This document shows, one piece after another, positions 49,094 through 60,329 of a stretch of 64,000 nt of DNA. Source of the stretch: Larix kaempferi. Taxonomy: Eukaryota > Streptophyta > Pinopsida > Pinales > Pinaceae. Position 1 is the first letter of the stretch. Each line of letters starts with the position of its first letter. The position numbers and the translations under genes were made by a program. The stretch spans positions 1,302,001-1,366,000 of the forward strand of contig BSBM01000865.1 in the NCBI GenBank assembly GCA_027924585.1, read 5' to 3'. The notes under the pieces are model-generated. The model was not told the origin of the DNA, did no database searches, and was given only the letters and a program-made list of their open reading frames with translations.

Positions 49094-52000
49094 ATGGAAT
49101 CCAATCTCTCTCGATTTGATAACAGTAGATGGGATCTTATTGTTATCCAATCGTTAGTTCTCTTATTGTTTTTCATCATTGTTAGGGTTGTATTCGAGTT
49201 TTTGAAAGTCTATCTGTGGGAACCCCGTAGAATAAGAAGATTTATGGAAAGCCAAGGAGTGAAGGGGCCTCCGCCCAGTTTTATGGTTGGCAATCTTATC
49301 ACCATTGCCAACCTTCGTGAAAAGGAGATTGTGAATGATATGGAATGCTTGACCCACGACATTGTTGACAGGATATTGCCCCATTATGTTAAATATTCCA
49401 GAATTTATGGTACGCTAGTCTTGTGCCCCACTTGGCTCACTTAATGGAGTCAATTTTGAAGTGCATTATATAGGGGAACATTATCCAGTTTGCTGCAGTT
49501 CATTTAATGCGGCTGCAGCAAGCTGGTTGGCCGTTGGATCTCAAATTTTAATGCTGCAGGCTGGTTGGCAGTTGGATCTTAAGCTGGCCAACCAGCCTGC
49601 TGCGCTGCATTAAATGGTCTCCTGCAGCAGGCTGGATAATATTCATCATCAATATTATATAGTTTGTTGTGCAGCAATTAGTGCTGTAAGTGTTGGGTGG
49701 CTTGCAGTTGGATCTCAATCAACTTTAAATCCAATTGCAAGCAGCCCAGATCCAATTGCAAGCAATCCAGCTACTCCAACATTAATTGCTTTGCAGCTGC
49801 TGGAAAATATTTTGAATAGTTTTGCTTCATATGGACTATGATAAGAATGTATTCTCACTTTAATTTGAACTTTGATGAATTTTATGACCGGCATGCGCTC
49901 AAGGAGTTGTTTGAGTTAGCAATTTCACATAGTAGTAGACTAGTAGTCACTATTTTTTTGCACTTGAATTGAGTTTTGACTTTTAAGTTTGGTGTGATAA
50001 GATATAAATTTAGTTTGTTGTTTGTGCACAATATTAATGATTGGTCACAAGTGCCATAATAAGTAACAAGTAATATGGATAATAAGTAATTTGTTGTTAG
50101 TACTTAACTGAACTTGTAACATATTGATATAACTTGTTACTTCCTAATCTGTCATTTACATCATGTGACTATAATTTTGTCATTCGTACAGGGAATCAAT
50201 TCTTACTGTGGTGGGGTGTGGAGCCGCGGCTGACGGTATTCGAACCAGAACAGATTAAGGAAATATTATCGTCTAAGTACAGCTACATCTATGGAAAGTC
50301 CCGTTTGCAGCAGAAAGGAAACAAGGATTTCATTGGCGAAGGACTGCTAATGGCCAACGGAGAGGCATGGGCTCACCAGCGCCGCATTGTTGCCCCAGCT
50401 TTCCACACTGACAAACTTAAGGTATAAATACACACACTCCTGCCATATGTCATTAACACGGTTACATGATTGCTCTCCCCATTTTCTGTAAGCACTAAAA
50501 TTATAGAACCGCTTAACCTTAATTTTGCAGGGTCATTTGAATTATATGGCGGATTGCACCGCACAAATGCTCGACTCTTTTGATGAAATTCTTGGAAATG
50601 GCAGCGAACCTTCGGAAATCGAAGTGAACGAGCATTTGAGCAGGCTTGCGGCCGATATCATCGCACGTACCGAATTCGGCAGCAGTTATGAAAAAGGAAA
50701 AATAATTTTTGAACAGCTTAGGTCGTTGCAGCAGCTTTCCTCACAGTCAGGAAGATATTTATGGCTTCCGGGCAACTGGTTTGTTTGTCCTTACTTCGTG
50801 ATGAATTTCAATTTCTTCCATACAGTAACGCGTTTGCTCTGTAAAACAACGACGTAGAATCATATTAATGTGTAAAACTTATATTGGCGTGTAGCCTTCT
50901 TACTTGCATTGCTATAAAATATTAAATCAACAATCATTGGGATTGGCATCTCCCAAAGTATGTTGTGAAGTCCTCGAAAAGCTCGAGCCTTACTATAGAG
51001 AATGTAGGTACCTCCATGTTTCTTTTCCGCCATCCATGCTTTCTTCTGTCTGTCAGTGTTGCTGCTTATAAAGCAATATACTCTGTCACGGAGTCAACTG
51101 TTAATAGTTGTTTTATAAAGATTATTCGAAACGAGTAAACATTTTGGCATGAATTGTGTTGGAATTGTAAGCCTGAAAAAGTTCGGTTTTTGCATAAGTG
51201 AGAGCTAGAACTGTGTGCGGCTAAGCATTAATTTCTCGTAATCCCAAGTCTCCTACCCCCAATGTCATTGGAATTTACAGTTATTTATTGAAAAATTCTG
51301 CCTAACGGCTGCCCACGCCAGAAGTTCAGCCCAATCCCAAATCCCAAACTCTTTGTTGGAATGGAACTTACCGGCAAAACAAATAGAAAGACATAGTATG
51401 CGTGCCATTTCTTATTGTAACAATTTTACATTACCCACCGTCTATGTTGCATGGGATGACGTCTGAAAGAACCTTTTGATTTTATTCCGGTCTATTTGGA
51501 TTTGTGTTGAGTGAGTTTAATGTCCCTGGTGTTGGAAATTTGAGGGTAGTTGGACCAGGAAAGCAATATCCATCTGGTAGAAAGCAATATCCATCTGGTA
51601 GTAGAGTTATTAAGACTTTTGTTACTCTATACATTCTATGTTATATTCAGGAATATACACCAATGTATACACTAGTATATACATTAGTTTATATACTAGA
51701 ATATATTCTAGTATATATACAGGTATATGTCAGTAGTGTATATACAATATACACTAGTGTATATACAGATATTCTATCAGTATATACACTAGTGTATATA
51801 CCAGTGTTGCTTTATGGCAAGGCATCACATGGGAGCATGGTAGCCTAGCTCCATGCATGTTATGACGGAGATTTTTTTATCCCGAAATTTACATGATAGC
51901 TATCCCACCTGCATGTACACACCCACAAGAGTCTTAATAACTCTGCTGCCAAGTGAATATTGCTTGTAGTTAGACCAGACATTACCAACACTAATTACCA

Positions 52001-53178
52001 CAACTAAATACGGAACACAAAAAATTGATCATAAGAAAACGATAGTCATATAGAGTGCGGCTAGCGAGCATAACTTAACTTGGGGTATTAACAAACCTTG
52101 GCTCTGATGCAATGCAGGTTTCTTCCAAGAAGATTTAACAGAGAGATAAAGCAGAGAAAGAAACAAACAGAGAGAGCGCTGCTGGAAATCATTCAGGCGA
52201 GGCGAGATTCAGTCAACGTGGGACTCAGCTCCTCCTACGGAAACGACCTGCTCGGGCTAATGCTCGCCGAAACGGAACAGGCAATCTCCTCTTCCTCCTC
52301 CTGCTTGAAAGTAACGAACCAACAGTTAATGGACGAATGCAAAACATTTTTCTTCACGGGCCACGAGACCACCGCCCTTCTGATGACATGGACGATGATG
52401 CTGCTGGCCTCTAGTCCGGAATGGCAACACAAAACCCGAGCCGAAGCTCTGGAAATTTGCCAGGGAAACCCCCCATCTGCCACCGATCTCCCGAAACTCG
52501 AAATTGTAAGACTGGCAGGCCATCTCTATTCTTTCTATCTATGTTATGATCTAATCAGTCACATGTTTATATCAACTCTGCCTGGATCTATTACGAACCA
52601 AGACGTTTCAAAACCCTAGTTGCACTAGTTCCAATTTGGGACCAGAATTTAGATTAGCGCGGTAGTATAACATTATATATCAATTATCTTAATGTATTTT
52701 TCTGAGAATATGTGCACTAAGTTTAATGGTTTGCATTATGGAATGCATGCAGTTAGGAATGGTACTGAATGAGTCACTGAGACTGTACACACCGGCATCA
52801 CTGCTGCCGAGACAGGCGTTCGAGGACGTAAAGGTGGGAGATTTGGAGTTGCCAAAGGGCATGTCTGTATGGATTCCGGTGCTTGCCATACATCACAGCA
52901 AAGAATTATGGGGAGAAGATGCCGACGAGTTCAATCCGCAGAGGTTTGCGCAGGGTGTGCAGAAGGCATGCAAGCATCAATTTGGATTCATACCCTTCTC
53001 AACGGGACCCCGGGTCTGCGTGGGACAGAGCTTTGCTATAATGGAAGCGAAGGTGGTGGTGGCCATGATCCTCTCCCGCTTCAAATTCACCCTCTCTCCT
53101 AACTATCGGCATGCTCCAGTTTCGGTGCTCACGCTCAAACCCAAACACGGGGTGCTAATCAACTTTGAACGCTTGTAA
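49094..53178 (+). CDS. Cytochrome P450, CYP72 clan, CYP735/CYP709-like (5 exons)
   Basis: Haem-thiolate monooxygenase, expected in the ER membrane with an NADPH-P450 reductase partner. Exons: 49094-49409, 50192-50421, 50531-50778, 52118-52505, 52753-53178. All introns are GT-AG and all joins keep frame, giving 535 residues. An N-terminal membrane anchor (about 15-36) is followed by WEPRRIRRFM and the Pro hinge KGPPPSFMVGN. Signatures: oxygen-binding I-helix TGHETT (345-350; Thr present, His replaces the usual acidic-preceding residue as in the CYP72 clan), K-helix E401-x-x-R404, FNPQRF (454-459), and haem loop FSTGPRVCVG with ligand Cys483. From memory it resembles CYP735A cytokinin trans-hydroxylases along its length (LLMANGEAWAHQRR, IPVLAIHHS-ELWGEDA). 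CYP709 or a gymnosperm-specific sister family remain possible, so the substrate is not assigned. Intact and the only such gene here. Confidence 0.95.
49480..49640. repeat. Foldback (MITE-like hairpin) in P450 intron 1
   Basis: Ends ATTATCCAG (49480) and CTGGATAAT (49640) are perfect inverted complements. The arms of about 60 bp continue through GCTGCAG, ATTTAATGC and GCTGGTTGGCC. The 161-bp unit can fold into one long hairpin. Structure suits a MITE or hairpin-forming insertion; no clear target duplication beyond AT-rich ends. Confidence 0.8.
49671..49800. repeat. Second foldback in P450 intron 1
   Basis: The left arm (GCAGCAATTAGTGC, then CTTGCAGTTGGATC) and right arm (GATCCAATTGCAAG, then CATTAATTGCTTTGC) are inverted complements with a short loop. 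It lies 31 bases after the first foldback, and both share the word GCAGTTGGATCT, so they may be related. Confidence 0.7.
50779..52117 (+). other. P450 intron 3 (long, element-bearing)
   Basis: 1,339-bp intron with donor GTTTGT and acceptor ATGCAG. Contains the foldback at 51529-51991. The other introns are 782, 109 and 247 bp. The open frame at 51504-51848 is intronic repeat. Confidence 0.9.
51529..51991. repeat. Foldback element in P450 intron 3 with TATACACTAG core
   Basis: The left arm (51529-51619: GGTGTTGG, AAAGCAATATCCATCTGG, AGAGTTATTAAGACT) and right arm (51928-51991) are inverted complements of about 65 bp, imperfect. The left arm carries a 21-bp internal duplication (AAGCAATATCCATCTGGTAG twice). 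The core (51650-51810) is a minisatellite of self-complementary TATACACTAG/CTAGTGTATA words. Resembles a MITE or foldback transposon. Confidence 0.7.
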
Positions 53179-54290
53179 TGTGAACATGTATACAGATCTA
53201 AGCGAGTATTGCATCGAAGGTTCAGAGAATATCTACATAAATATACTCGGGCATAATTAGATAACAATAATATATCATCCTCTGTGTTTGACTCTAGAAG
53301 AATCAGTTTGAGATTTATCGCAGCTTAGTATAAATCTTTTCGTTTAACAAGGAAATGTCGAAATGTCGACTTTATACTGCAAACCCAATCTTACCTTAAA
53401 ATTATGTCTGTATTATAGTTCCACCAGATGGTTGCCAGGCACAATTGTATAACCTTATTGCTCAAGAGCTCAGATAAGCAATGGCTATCCTTGTCCATGT
53501 TAAGGTTTACACGTTGTACCATTTTGCAATTTTAAAATATGAAGTGACATTTCTGCCCAACTGGTTTTACATTTTGTATCATAACAATTTACATTTCTGC
53601 CAACCTTATAATATTTTCCATAACTTGGATCACGAATTACATTTTGTATCATAACAATTTACATTTTTGCCAATCTTATAATATTTTCCATAACCTGAAT
53701 CACAAATCTTAACGATTAGATAACTACAAATAAAGTGGCGAGTGAACATCTATAAGGTAATTTATATCTAAACACCTTATCAATATAATTGAAAAAAATA
53801 TGTAAAGCATGGTTGACTAGAAGGATGAACAAACTTAATGCCAACTTTAGAAATGGATGAAATTTTCTTAACAATACAGCATGGTCGACGAAAGTTTTCA
53901 TTTGATTTACGGGTTATTAAATGATTTTTGTTAAAATTTATATGACAGTTACCAAAGTTTGACATGACTGATATTTTGAGAAAATAAATTTATAAGTGGA
54001 TTATTATTTTCATAAAACAATGATATTATTAATGTGTTTGAATAACAATGATATTATTAATGTGTTTGAATAGGTAGATAGACATAAATAAAGATAAAGA
54101 TAGACATATATTTAGTATATTTAAAAATAATATTATTAATGTGTTAAAATATATATTATTATTAAATTATTAATATTATGGGTGTATATATATATGTTAA
54201 TTAGATTGGTGTATATAGATATTAATAGCATTAATCATTAATCTTGTTGTTGTTAGTTACCAAGTATACATAGAGATATCTACTAGTAAG
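53179..54290. other. P450 3' flank
   Basis: AT-rich sequence with a 70-bp tandem duplication at 53567-53707 (TTACATTTTGTATCATAACA starts twice, 70 apart) and a 32-bp duplication around 54022-54072 (GATATTATTAATGTGTTTGA twice). The P450 polyadenylation signal cannot be fixed, but AATAATATAT near 53266 is a candidate. No other gene. Confidence 0.6.
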
Positions 54291-54440
54291 CCATATTTAA
54301 ATTAATAATATGGCTTATATAGGTCAATCCCGTATATAAGCCATATTATTAATAAATATGGCTTATAGTTCTATTATTATTATTATTATTATTATAAATA
54401 AAATTATTATTATTCTTATTTTTATTATTATTATTATAAA
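54291..54440. repeat. Nested palindromes and ATT microsatellite
   Basis: Two palindromes, TAAGCCATATTTAAATTAAT-type (54290-54316) and AAGCCATATTATTAATAAAT-type (54339-54365), share AGCCATAT/ATATGGCT arms. They are followed by an ATT/TTA triplet run (54374-54440). The second palindrome is the source-like copy of the blocks embedded in the minisatellite to the right. Confidence 0.75.
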
Positions 54441-54489
54441 AAATTACAAATGAAACACATAAATAAATAAATAAAAATTATAGAATTAA

Positions 54490-57427
54490 TAATAATATTG
54501 AAGTCAATGCATTGTTGAGTTCAATTCAAGGTTGACTTTAGTTCATGGTTGATTTCAATCCATAGTTGAATTTAATCCAATGTTCACTTCAATCCATGGT
54601 TGACTTCAATCCATAGTTGGCTTCAATGCAAGGATAACTTCAATCCAAGCTTTACTTCAATCCATAGTTGCCTTTTAGGAAAGGCTGACTTTACTCCAAG
54701 GTTGACTCCAAGCTGAGGTTGACTTCAATCCAAGGTTTACTTTGATCCAAGGTTGACTTCAATCCAAGATTGACTTCAATCCAAGGTTGAATCAAATCCA
54801 TGGGTGCATTCAATCCAAGGTTCACTTGAAGGTTAACTTTAATCCAAGTTTGACTTCAATTCAAGGTTGACTTCAAGGTTAACTTCAATCCAAGATTGAC
54901 TTCAATTCAAAATTGAGTTCAATCCAAGGTTGACCTCAATTCAAGGTTGAATTCAATCTAAGGTTTCCTTCAATCCAGGGTTGACTTCAATCCAAGGTTG
55001 AATTCAATCTAAGGTTTCCTTCAAAGGTTTACTTCAATCCATAGTTCACTTTTAAGCAATCTCGACTTCAATCAAAGGTTGGTTACAATCCAAGGTTGAA
55101 TTTAAACCATGGTTGACTTCAATCCATAGTTAACTTTGAAGCAAGGTTGACTTCAATCCATAGTTGACTTTAATACAAGGCTGACATCATTATTAATAAA
55201 TATGGCTTGCTAAGTATTTGAGGTTGACTTCAATCCAAGGTTGACTTCTATCTATGGTTGACTTCAATCGAAGGTTGTCTTCAATGTTAATTAATATGTC
55301 TTGCTAGGTATCCAAGGTTGACTTCAATCCATGGTTTCCTTGAATCCAAGGTTTACTTCAATCCATAGTTGACTTTTAAGCAAGTTGATCTCAATCCAAG
55401 GTTGACTTCAATACAGGGTTGACTCCAATCCAAGGTTGATTTCAAACCAAAGTTGAATTCAATCCATGGTTGACTTCAATCCAAGGTTGACTTCAATCTA
55501 TGGGTGCCCTCAATCCAAGGTTCGCTTGAAGGTTGACTTCAATTCAAAGTTGACTTCAAGGTGCACTTCAATCCAAGGTTGACCTCAATTCAATGTTGAC
55601 TTCAATCTAATGTTGCCTTCTATCCAGGGTTGACTTGAAGCCAAGGTTGTCTTCAATCCAAGGTTGACTTCAATCCATAGTTGAATTTTAAGTATTGTCA
55701 ACTTCAATTGAAGGTTGGCTACAATCCAAGGTTGACTTCAAACCATGGTTAACTTCACTCCATAGTTGATTTTGAAGCAAGGTTGACTTTAATTCATAGT
55801 TGAATTCAATACAAGGTTGGCTTCATTATTAATAAATATGGCTTGCTACGTATCTCTGGTTGACTTCAATCCAACGTTGACTTTAATATATGGTTGACTT
55901 CATTATTAATAAATATGGCTTACTAGGTATCCAAGGTTGACTTCAATCCACATTTGAATTTAATCTATGGTTGAATTCAATCCAAGGTTGACTTCAATCC
56001 ATGTTTTCCTTCAATCCATAATTTACTCCAATCCATAGTTTACTTTTAAGCAAGTTGATCTCAATCAAAGGTTGACTTCAATGCAAGGTTGATTTCAAAC
56101 CATAGTTGATGTTAATCCAAGATTGACTACAAACCATAGTTGACTTCAAGCCCATGTTGATTTCAATCCATAGTTGAATTTTAAGCAAGGTTGACTTCAT
56201 TCCAAGTTTCACTTCAATTTAAGGTTGACTTCAAACCAAGGTTAAATTCACTCCATGGTTGACTTCAATCCATAGTTGACTTCAATCCATGGTTTACTTG
56301 AATCCAAGGTTGGCTTCAATCCAACGTTGACTTCAATCCATAGGTGACTTCAATCCAAGGTTGACTTCAATCCATAATTGACTCTAATACAAGGTTGACT
56401 TAAATCCATGGTTGGCTTCAATCCATAGTTAAATTTAATCCAAGGTTGACTTCAATCCATGGTTGACTATAATCCAATGTTGACTTCAATCCATAGTTGA
56501 ATTCAAGCCTAAGTTGAATTCAATCCATAGTTGAATTTTAAGGAAGGCTCATCTCGATCCATGTTTGACTTCAATCCAGGGTTGGCTTCAAACCATAGTT
56601 GGCTTCAATCCAAGGTTGAATTCAATCCATAGTTGACTTCAATCGAAGGTTTACTTCAATCAAAGGTCTACTTCAATCTATAGTTGACTTCAATCCAAGG
56701 TTGACTTTAATCGATAGTTGATTTCAATCGATAGTTGACTTGAATTGAAGGTTGACTTGAATCCAAGGTAGACTTCACTCCATGGTTGTCTTCAATCTAT
56801 AGTTGACTCTTTTAACAAGGTTGACTTCAATCCAAGGTTGAATTTAATCCATAGCTGACTTCAATCCAAGGTTGAATTCAATCCAAGGTTGAATTTAATT
56901 CATGGTTGACTTCAATCCATAGTTAACTTCAATCCATAGTTGACTTCAACCCAAGGTTGAATGCCATCCATAGTTGACTTCAATCCATAGTTAAATTCAA
57001 TCCAAGGTTGACTTAAATCCCTAATTTATTTCAACCCAGAATTTACTTTAATCATTAATGATAGAGATTAGAATATGGTTGAGTAAGCCTAACCATAATT
57101 AATCATTGACGATTATTATTTGGGTATGGTTCACATTAGTTAACTATGGTTGACTTTAGTGCACCATAGTTGGATATGGTTGAATTTGGTTAACCATGAC
57201 TCACTTTGGTAAGACAAGATTAAACTAAGGTTGACCATTGCTTGGGCATGGGTGACTTAAACCCATAGTTGGATTCAAAGCAAGGTTGATTTTGAAGCAT
57301 GTTTGAATTCAATCCATATGTGACTTCAACCCAAGGTTGAATTAAATCCATAGTATAATTTTAAGTAAAGTTGCCTTCAATCCAAAGTTGACTTCAATCC
57401 AAGGGTTCCTTCAATCCAAGGTTGACT
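54490..57427. repeat. 17-bp minisatellite, about 2.9 kb
   Basis: Degenerate tandem repeats of a 17-bp unit, consensus GGTTGACTTCAATCCAA with a common variant TAGTTGACTTCAATCCA, giving on the order of 170 units. Embedded blocks of about 29 bp (55189-55217, 55287-55313, 55825-55853, 55902-55930) carry ATTATTAATAAATATGGCTT plus GCTAGGTAT-like sequence, the same as the left-boundary palindrome. At 57050-57230 the units become more divergent. The right end is cut at 57427 by the E5 LTR. No coding frame. Confidence 0.92.
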
Positions 57428-57802
57428 TGTTAGGAACCCATGTCAACCCTTCTCTTTGCTTTGTTAGTATATTGTTGTTGGATGCATATGCTTTGTAAGT
57501 CATCCCATAGTATTTGTTGATCCATAGTTTGTATTATTGTTGTTGGACGCATATTCTTTGTAAGTCATCCCATAGTATTTGTTGATCCATAGTTTGTACT
57601 GGCCCATGGTTTTGACCCATAATATCGGCGCCTATACTTAGTATATAAGTTTGTGTTGAGGCCAATGAAGGCACCGTGAAGTTATTTTGTATTGAGCTTG
57701 CTTAAAGAAGGTTTCCCCCTTGAAGTGGCCTGCGATTAATAAAAGTATTTTGTGATCTGATATATCATGTATTCATCAATTAATTATTGCAGGTTCTTCA
57801 CA
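57428..57802 (+). repeat. E5 5' LTR
   Basis: 375 bp, from TGTTAGGAACCC to TTCTTCACA, followed after two bases by the primer site. It contains a 65-bp tandem duplication (57471 and 57536 starts, TTGTTGGA(T/C)GCATAT). A TATATAAG string (57638-57645) is the likely TATA box. Confidence 0.85.
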
Positions 57803-57804
57803 TA

Positions 57805-57816
57805 TGGTATCAGAGC
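57805..57816 (+). other. E5 primer-binding site
   Basis: TGGTATCAGAGC, exactly the common plant initiator tRNA-Met primer site. Confidence 0.92.
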
Positions 57817-58843
57817 ACTTTCTTAGGCTCGTTGGGTGAAATTTCTGACAATTTTTTTCGCATATGTTGTAGGTTCGGATGTAGGAATAATCCCTATCCG
57901 CTTAACTATGGGAAGTACTTGGGCATAAGACCTAAAGTCATTATGAGGAGTACCACAGGAAGCCCGAAGTAGTTGGCCCATTGAGAGGACCTGCCAGCGA
58001 AAAGGGAAACGACCCCTACCTGATTGACTAGTTCCCACCAGTGAGGTAAACCAAGAGTTGTCATTTGTGGCAAAGCAGTTATCAATTTTACCTGAGCCGT
58101 GGGGTGAGGGGTACTGCCCCAATACGCAAGTCGTCAGATAGAATTGGTGGCCGAGTGAATCCCTTGAACTGTTAGGAAGATGAGCATACCTGGGGTCCAT
58201 ATCTATTTTCAGCTGCAAAATCGTAGATTTCCTCTATCCAAAACTGTTGTCAATCACTTTTGCGTCATTGCAAATCCATCTTGTGCCGATCACTTCTGCG
58301 CCATTGCATATCCCTCTGTTTCCAATCACTTCCACGTCGTTGTACATCTATTTGTTTCCGATCCCTTCCGCGCCATTGCAGATCCATTCCTAAAAACAAA
58401 AAGGTATAAAATCTTGTTTTTTTGCCATATCTCCCTTGTTTTCACTCTGTTTCCCTTAAAACTTCCCTGACACCCCTGTAATCCCATTCTACATATTTCA
58501 TTCTTGACGACCCTATCCCAAATTCCACTTCCCAAAGCCATAAATCCCACATTTGTCTATTTTTAGGGTTTATCATATCTTCTTCGACTTTCACCCAATC
58601 ACCTTCAAATTTTACCACAGAGTTCCTTTCCTAATTCTGTTTCTTTGTCCCTCTCTGCCAAATTTTCTCATTCTTTCACCCCGCTTCTGAAATCCTCATT
58701 TTCTGCTTCTTTGTCCATTCGACAGTCTCCAAAACCTAGTCAAACCCAAATTACCCTTCAGATTTTTCCCAAATCCAGATTTTCCTTTACTGAAACAATT
58801 TCTGTTTTTGTTTTTCTACCCACTCAAAAAAAAACTCCTAGTT

Positions 58844-60325
58844 ATGGTTGTCACCCACGTAGGAGCAAAAACCATGGAGGAAGCACTTGGAGCCATCCAA
58901 ACCAAACTCCAGGATCTGGATGAAAAATTTCTCAGCCTCCATCTTGATCATTCAGCCATGAACACCAAACGATAGTCCGAGTCTTCATCAGATAATGGGT
59001 TCTCTTCTTCCAGCAATTTTCATGGTCTGAAGCTTGATTTTTCTCGCTTCAATGGTACTGATCCAACTGGATGGATCTATCATGCAGAACAATATTTCAG
59101 TTTGCATAATACATTTGATGTCAACAAAGTTCCACTTGCATCCATTCATTTGGAACAAGAATCTATTCAATGGTACCGTTGGTACATCAAGGTTCATGAA
59201 GAGCCAAAATAGACAGATTTTTGCCAGCTCCTTTTGCAACGATTTGGTCGTAGTGCTTTTGATGTCTTCATAGGAGCCCTCACTAAGCTTCGCCAAATTG
59301 GCACTATGAGAGAGTATCAAATTGAATTTGAGAAACTGGCCAACCACACCAAAGGATTGCCTGATGACTTCTACTGGAGTTGTTTTATCAGTGGTCTAAA
59401 GGATGCAATCTGCTCTAAGGTCAAAATGTTATGTTCCAACACAATGATGGAAGCCCTGGGGTTGGCTAAGTTGGCAGAAGACAAGATTGCATCCCAATGG
59501 CGCTCCAAACCCACTTTTGTTCCCTTCTGAAATATGGGTTCTCAATGACCTCCCATCCCACCAGCTCCTCGAACAACTCCTATCAAAAATTTGTCTGAAA
59601 CAGAGATTCAGGCACGCAGGGAAAAAGGGCTTTGTTATAATTGTGATGAGAAATTCACTCGGGGACATAGATGTGTTCAGAAAAAGCTCTATCTCTTGGA
59701 TGTGGATTCTTCGACTGCCTCTGAAATTGGTGAAGAAGCTCCAGATACAATAGATGCTTAGGTCAACATTCAGGAGCCTCCTATTGACCCTTTGTCTCAG
59801 GCCGACGAGCCAGAGATATCTCTCCATTCTTTAGCTGGAATCACCACCCCCCAAACAAGGTGGGTCAAGGGTTACTTCAAGAAGCTTCCTCTTACAATGC
59901 TCATTGATTCTGGTAGCACTCATAATTTCATTGACCCTTGGATCGATAAACAGGCTGATTGTTTTATCTATCGTTGCTCCAACTTTGAAGTCATGGTTGC
60001 CAATGGGGGAACCTTACCTTGCAAAAGGAAGTGTCATAATGTGCGTATCTCTATGGGAGATTATAACCTGCGCTCTGACATGTTTTCCTTGACCTTAGGT
60101 GGATCTGAAGTGGTTTTGGGTGCTCAATGGCTACGCACACTTGGCCCCATCTTATGGGATTTTGCTGAACTTTGGATGCAGTTCCCCCCAATGGACAAAA
60201 ACCATGGGTTTTGCTCATTAAGGGAGTGTGCAATATTTGCACATGGGGGTCAACTTTGCAAAATCATCCACTGGGAACTTATGGCTAGCGTTTCCATTCT
60301 AAAGCTATGCAAACAATCTTGTTAA
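58844..60325 (+). pseudogene. E5 gag and aspartic protease
   Basis: Gag starts at ATG 58844 (MVVTHVGAKTMEEALGAIQT). The gag core (about 59020-59510) reads KLDFSRFNGTDPTGWIYHAE, QWYRWYIKVHEEPK, REYQIEFEKLANHTKGLPDD and SCFISGLKDAI. The CCHC knuckle CYNCDEKFTRGHRC lies at about 59636-59677. The protease (59792-60325) has the active site LIDSGSTHNFIDPW, so its catalytic D-S-G is intact, followed by VVLGAQWLRTLGPILWDF. Two or three stops and one frame change occur before the protease. After the protease the sequence diverges and no RT follows. Confidence 0.88.
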
Positions 60326-60329
60326 AGCA

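Larger units (their letters stand above)
57428..60300 (+). mobile_element. E5: partial Ty3/gypsy element (LTR, gag, protease)
   Basis: A 5' LTR (57428-57802), primer site TGGTATCAGAGC (57805-57816, perfect tRNA-Met match), gag (58844-59760) and protease (59792 to about 60200), all on the plus strand. The pol genes after protease and the 3' LTR are missing; the sequence loses homology at about 60200-60300. It inserted into the 17-bp minisatellite. Gag and protease signatures resemble chromovirus-type (Tekay/Del) elements, stated from memory. Confidence 0.88.

Noticed and set aside
49094-49444. Reading through exon 1 to the stop at 49442 as a short protein
   Set aside because: A GT donor at 49410 and continuation of the P450 sequence at 50192 in phase fit the family alignment; the read-through is intronic.
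51504-51848. 114-codon open frame inside P450 intron 3
   Set aside because: Tyr/Thr/Val-rich translation of the TATACACTAG repeat and foldback arm.
54291-54365. Palindromes as a tRNA or structured RNA gene
   Set aside because: No cloverleaf or conserved tRNA boxes; only AT-rich perfect dyads.
54490-57427. Regular repeats resembling a CRISPR array
   Set aside because: Units are contiguous 17-bp minisatellite copies without unique spacers, in a plant nuclear context.
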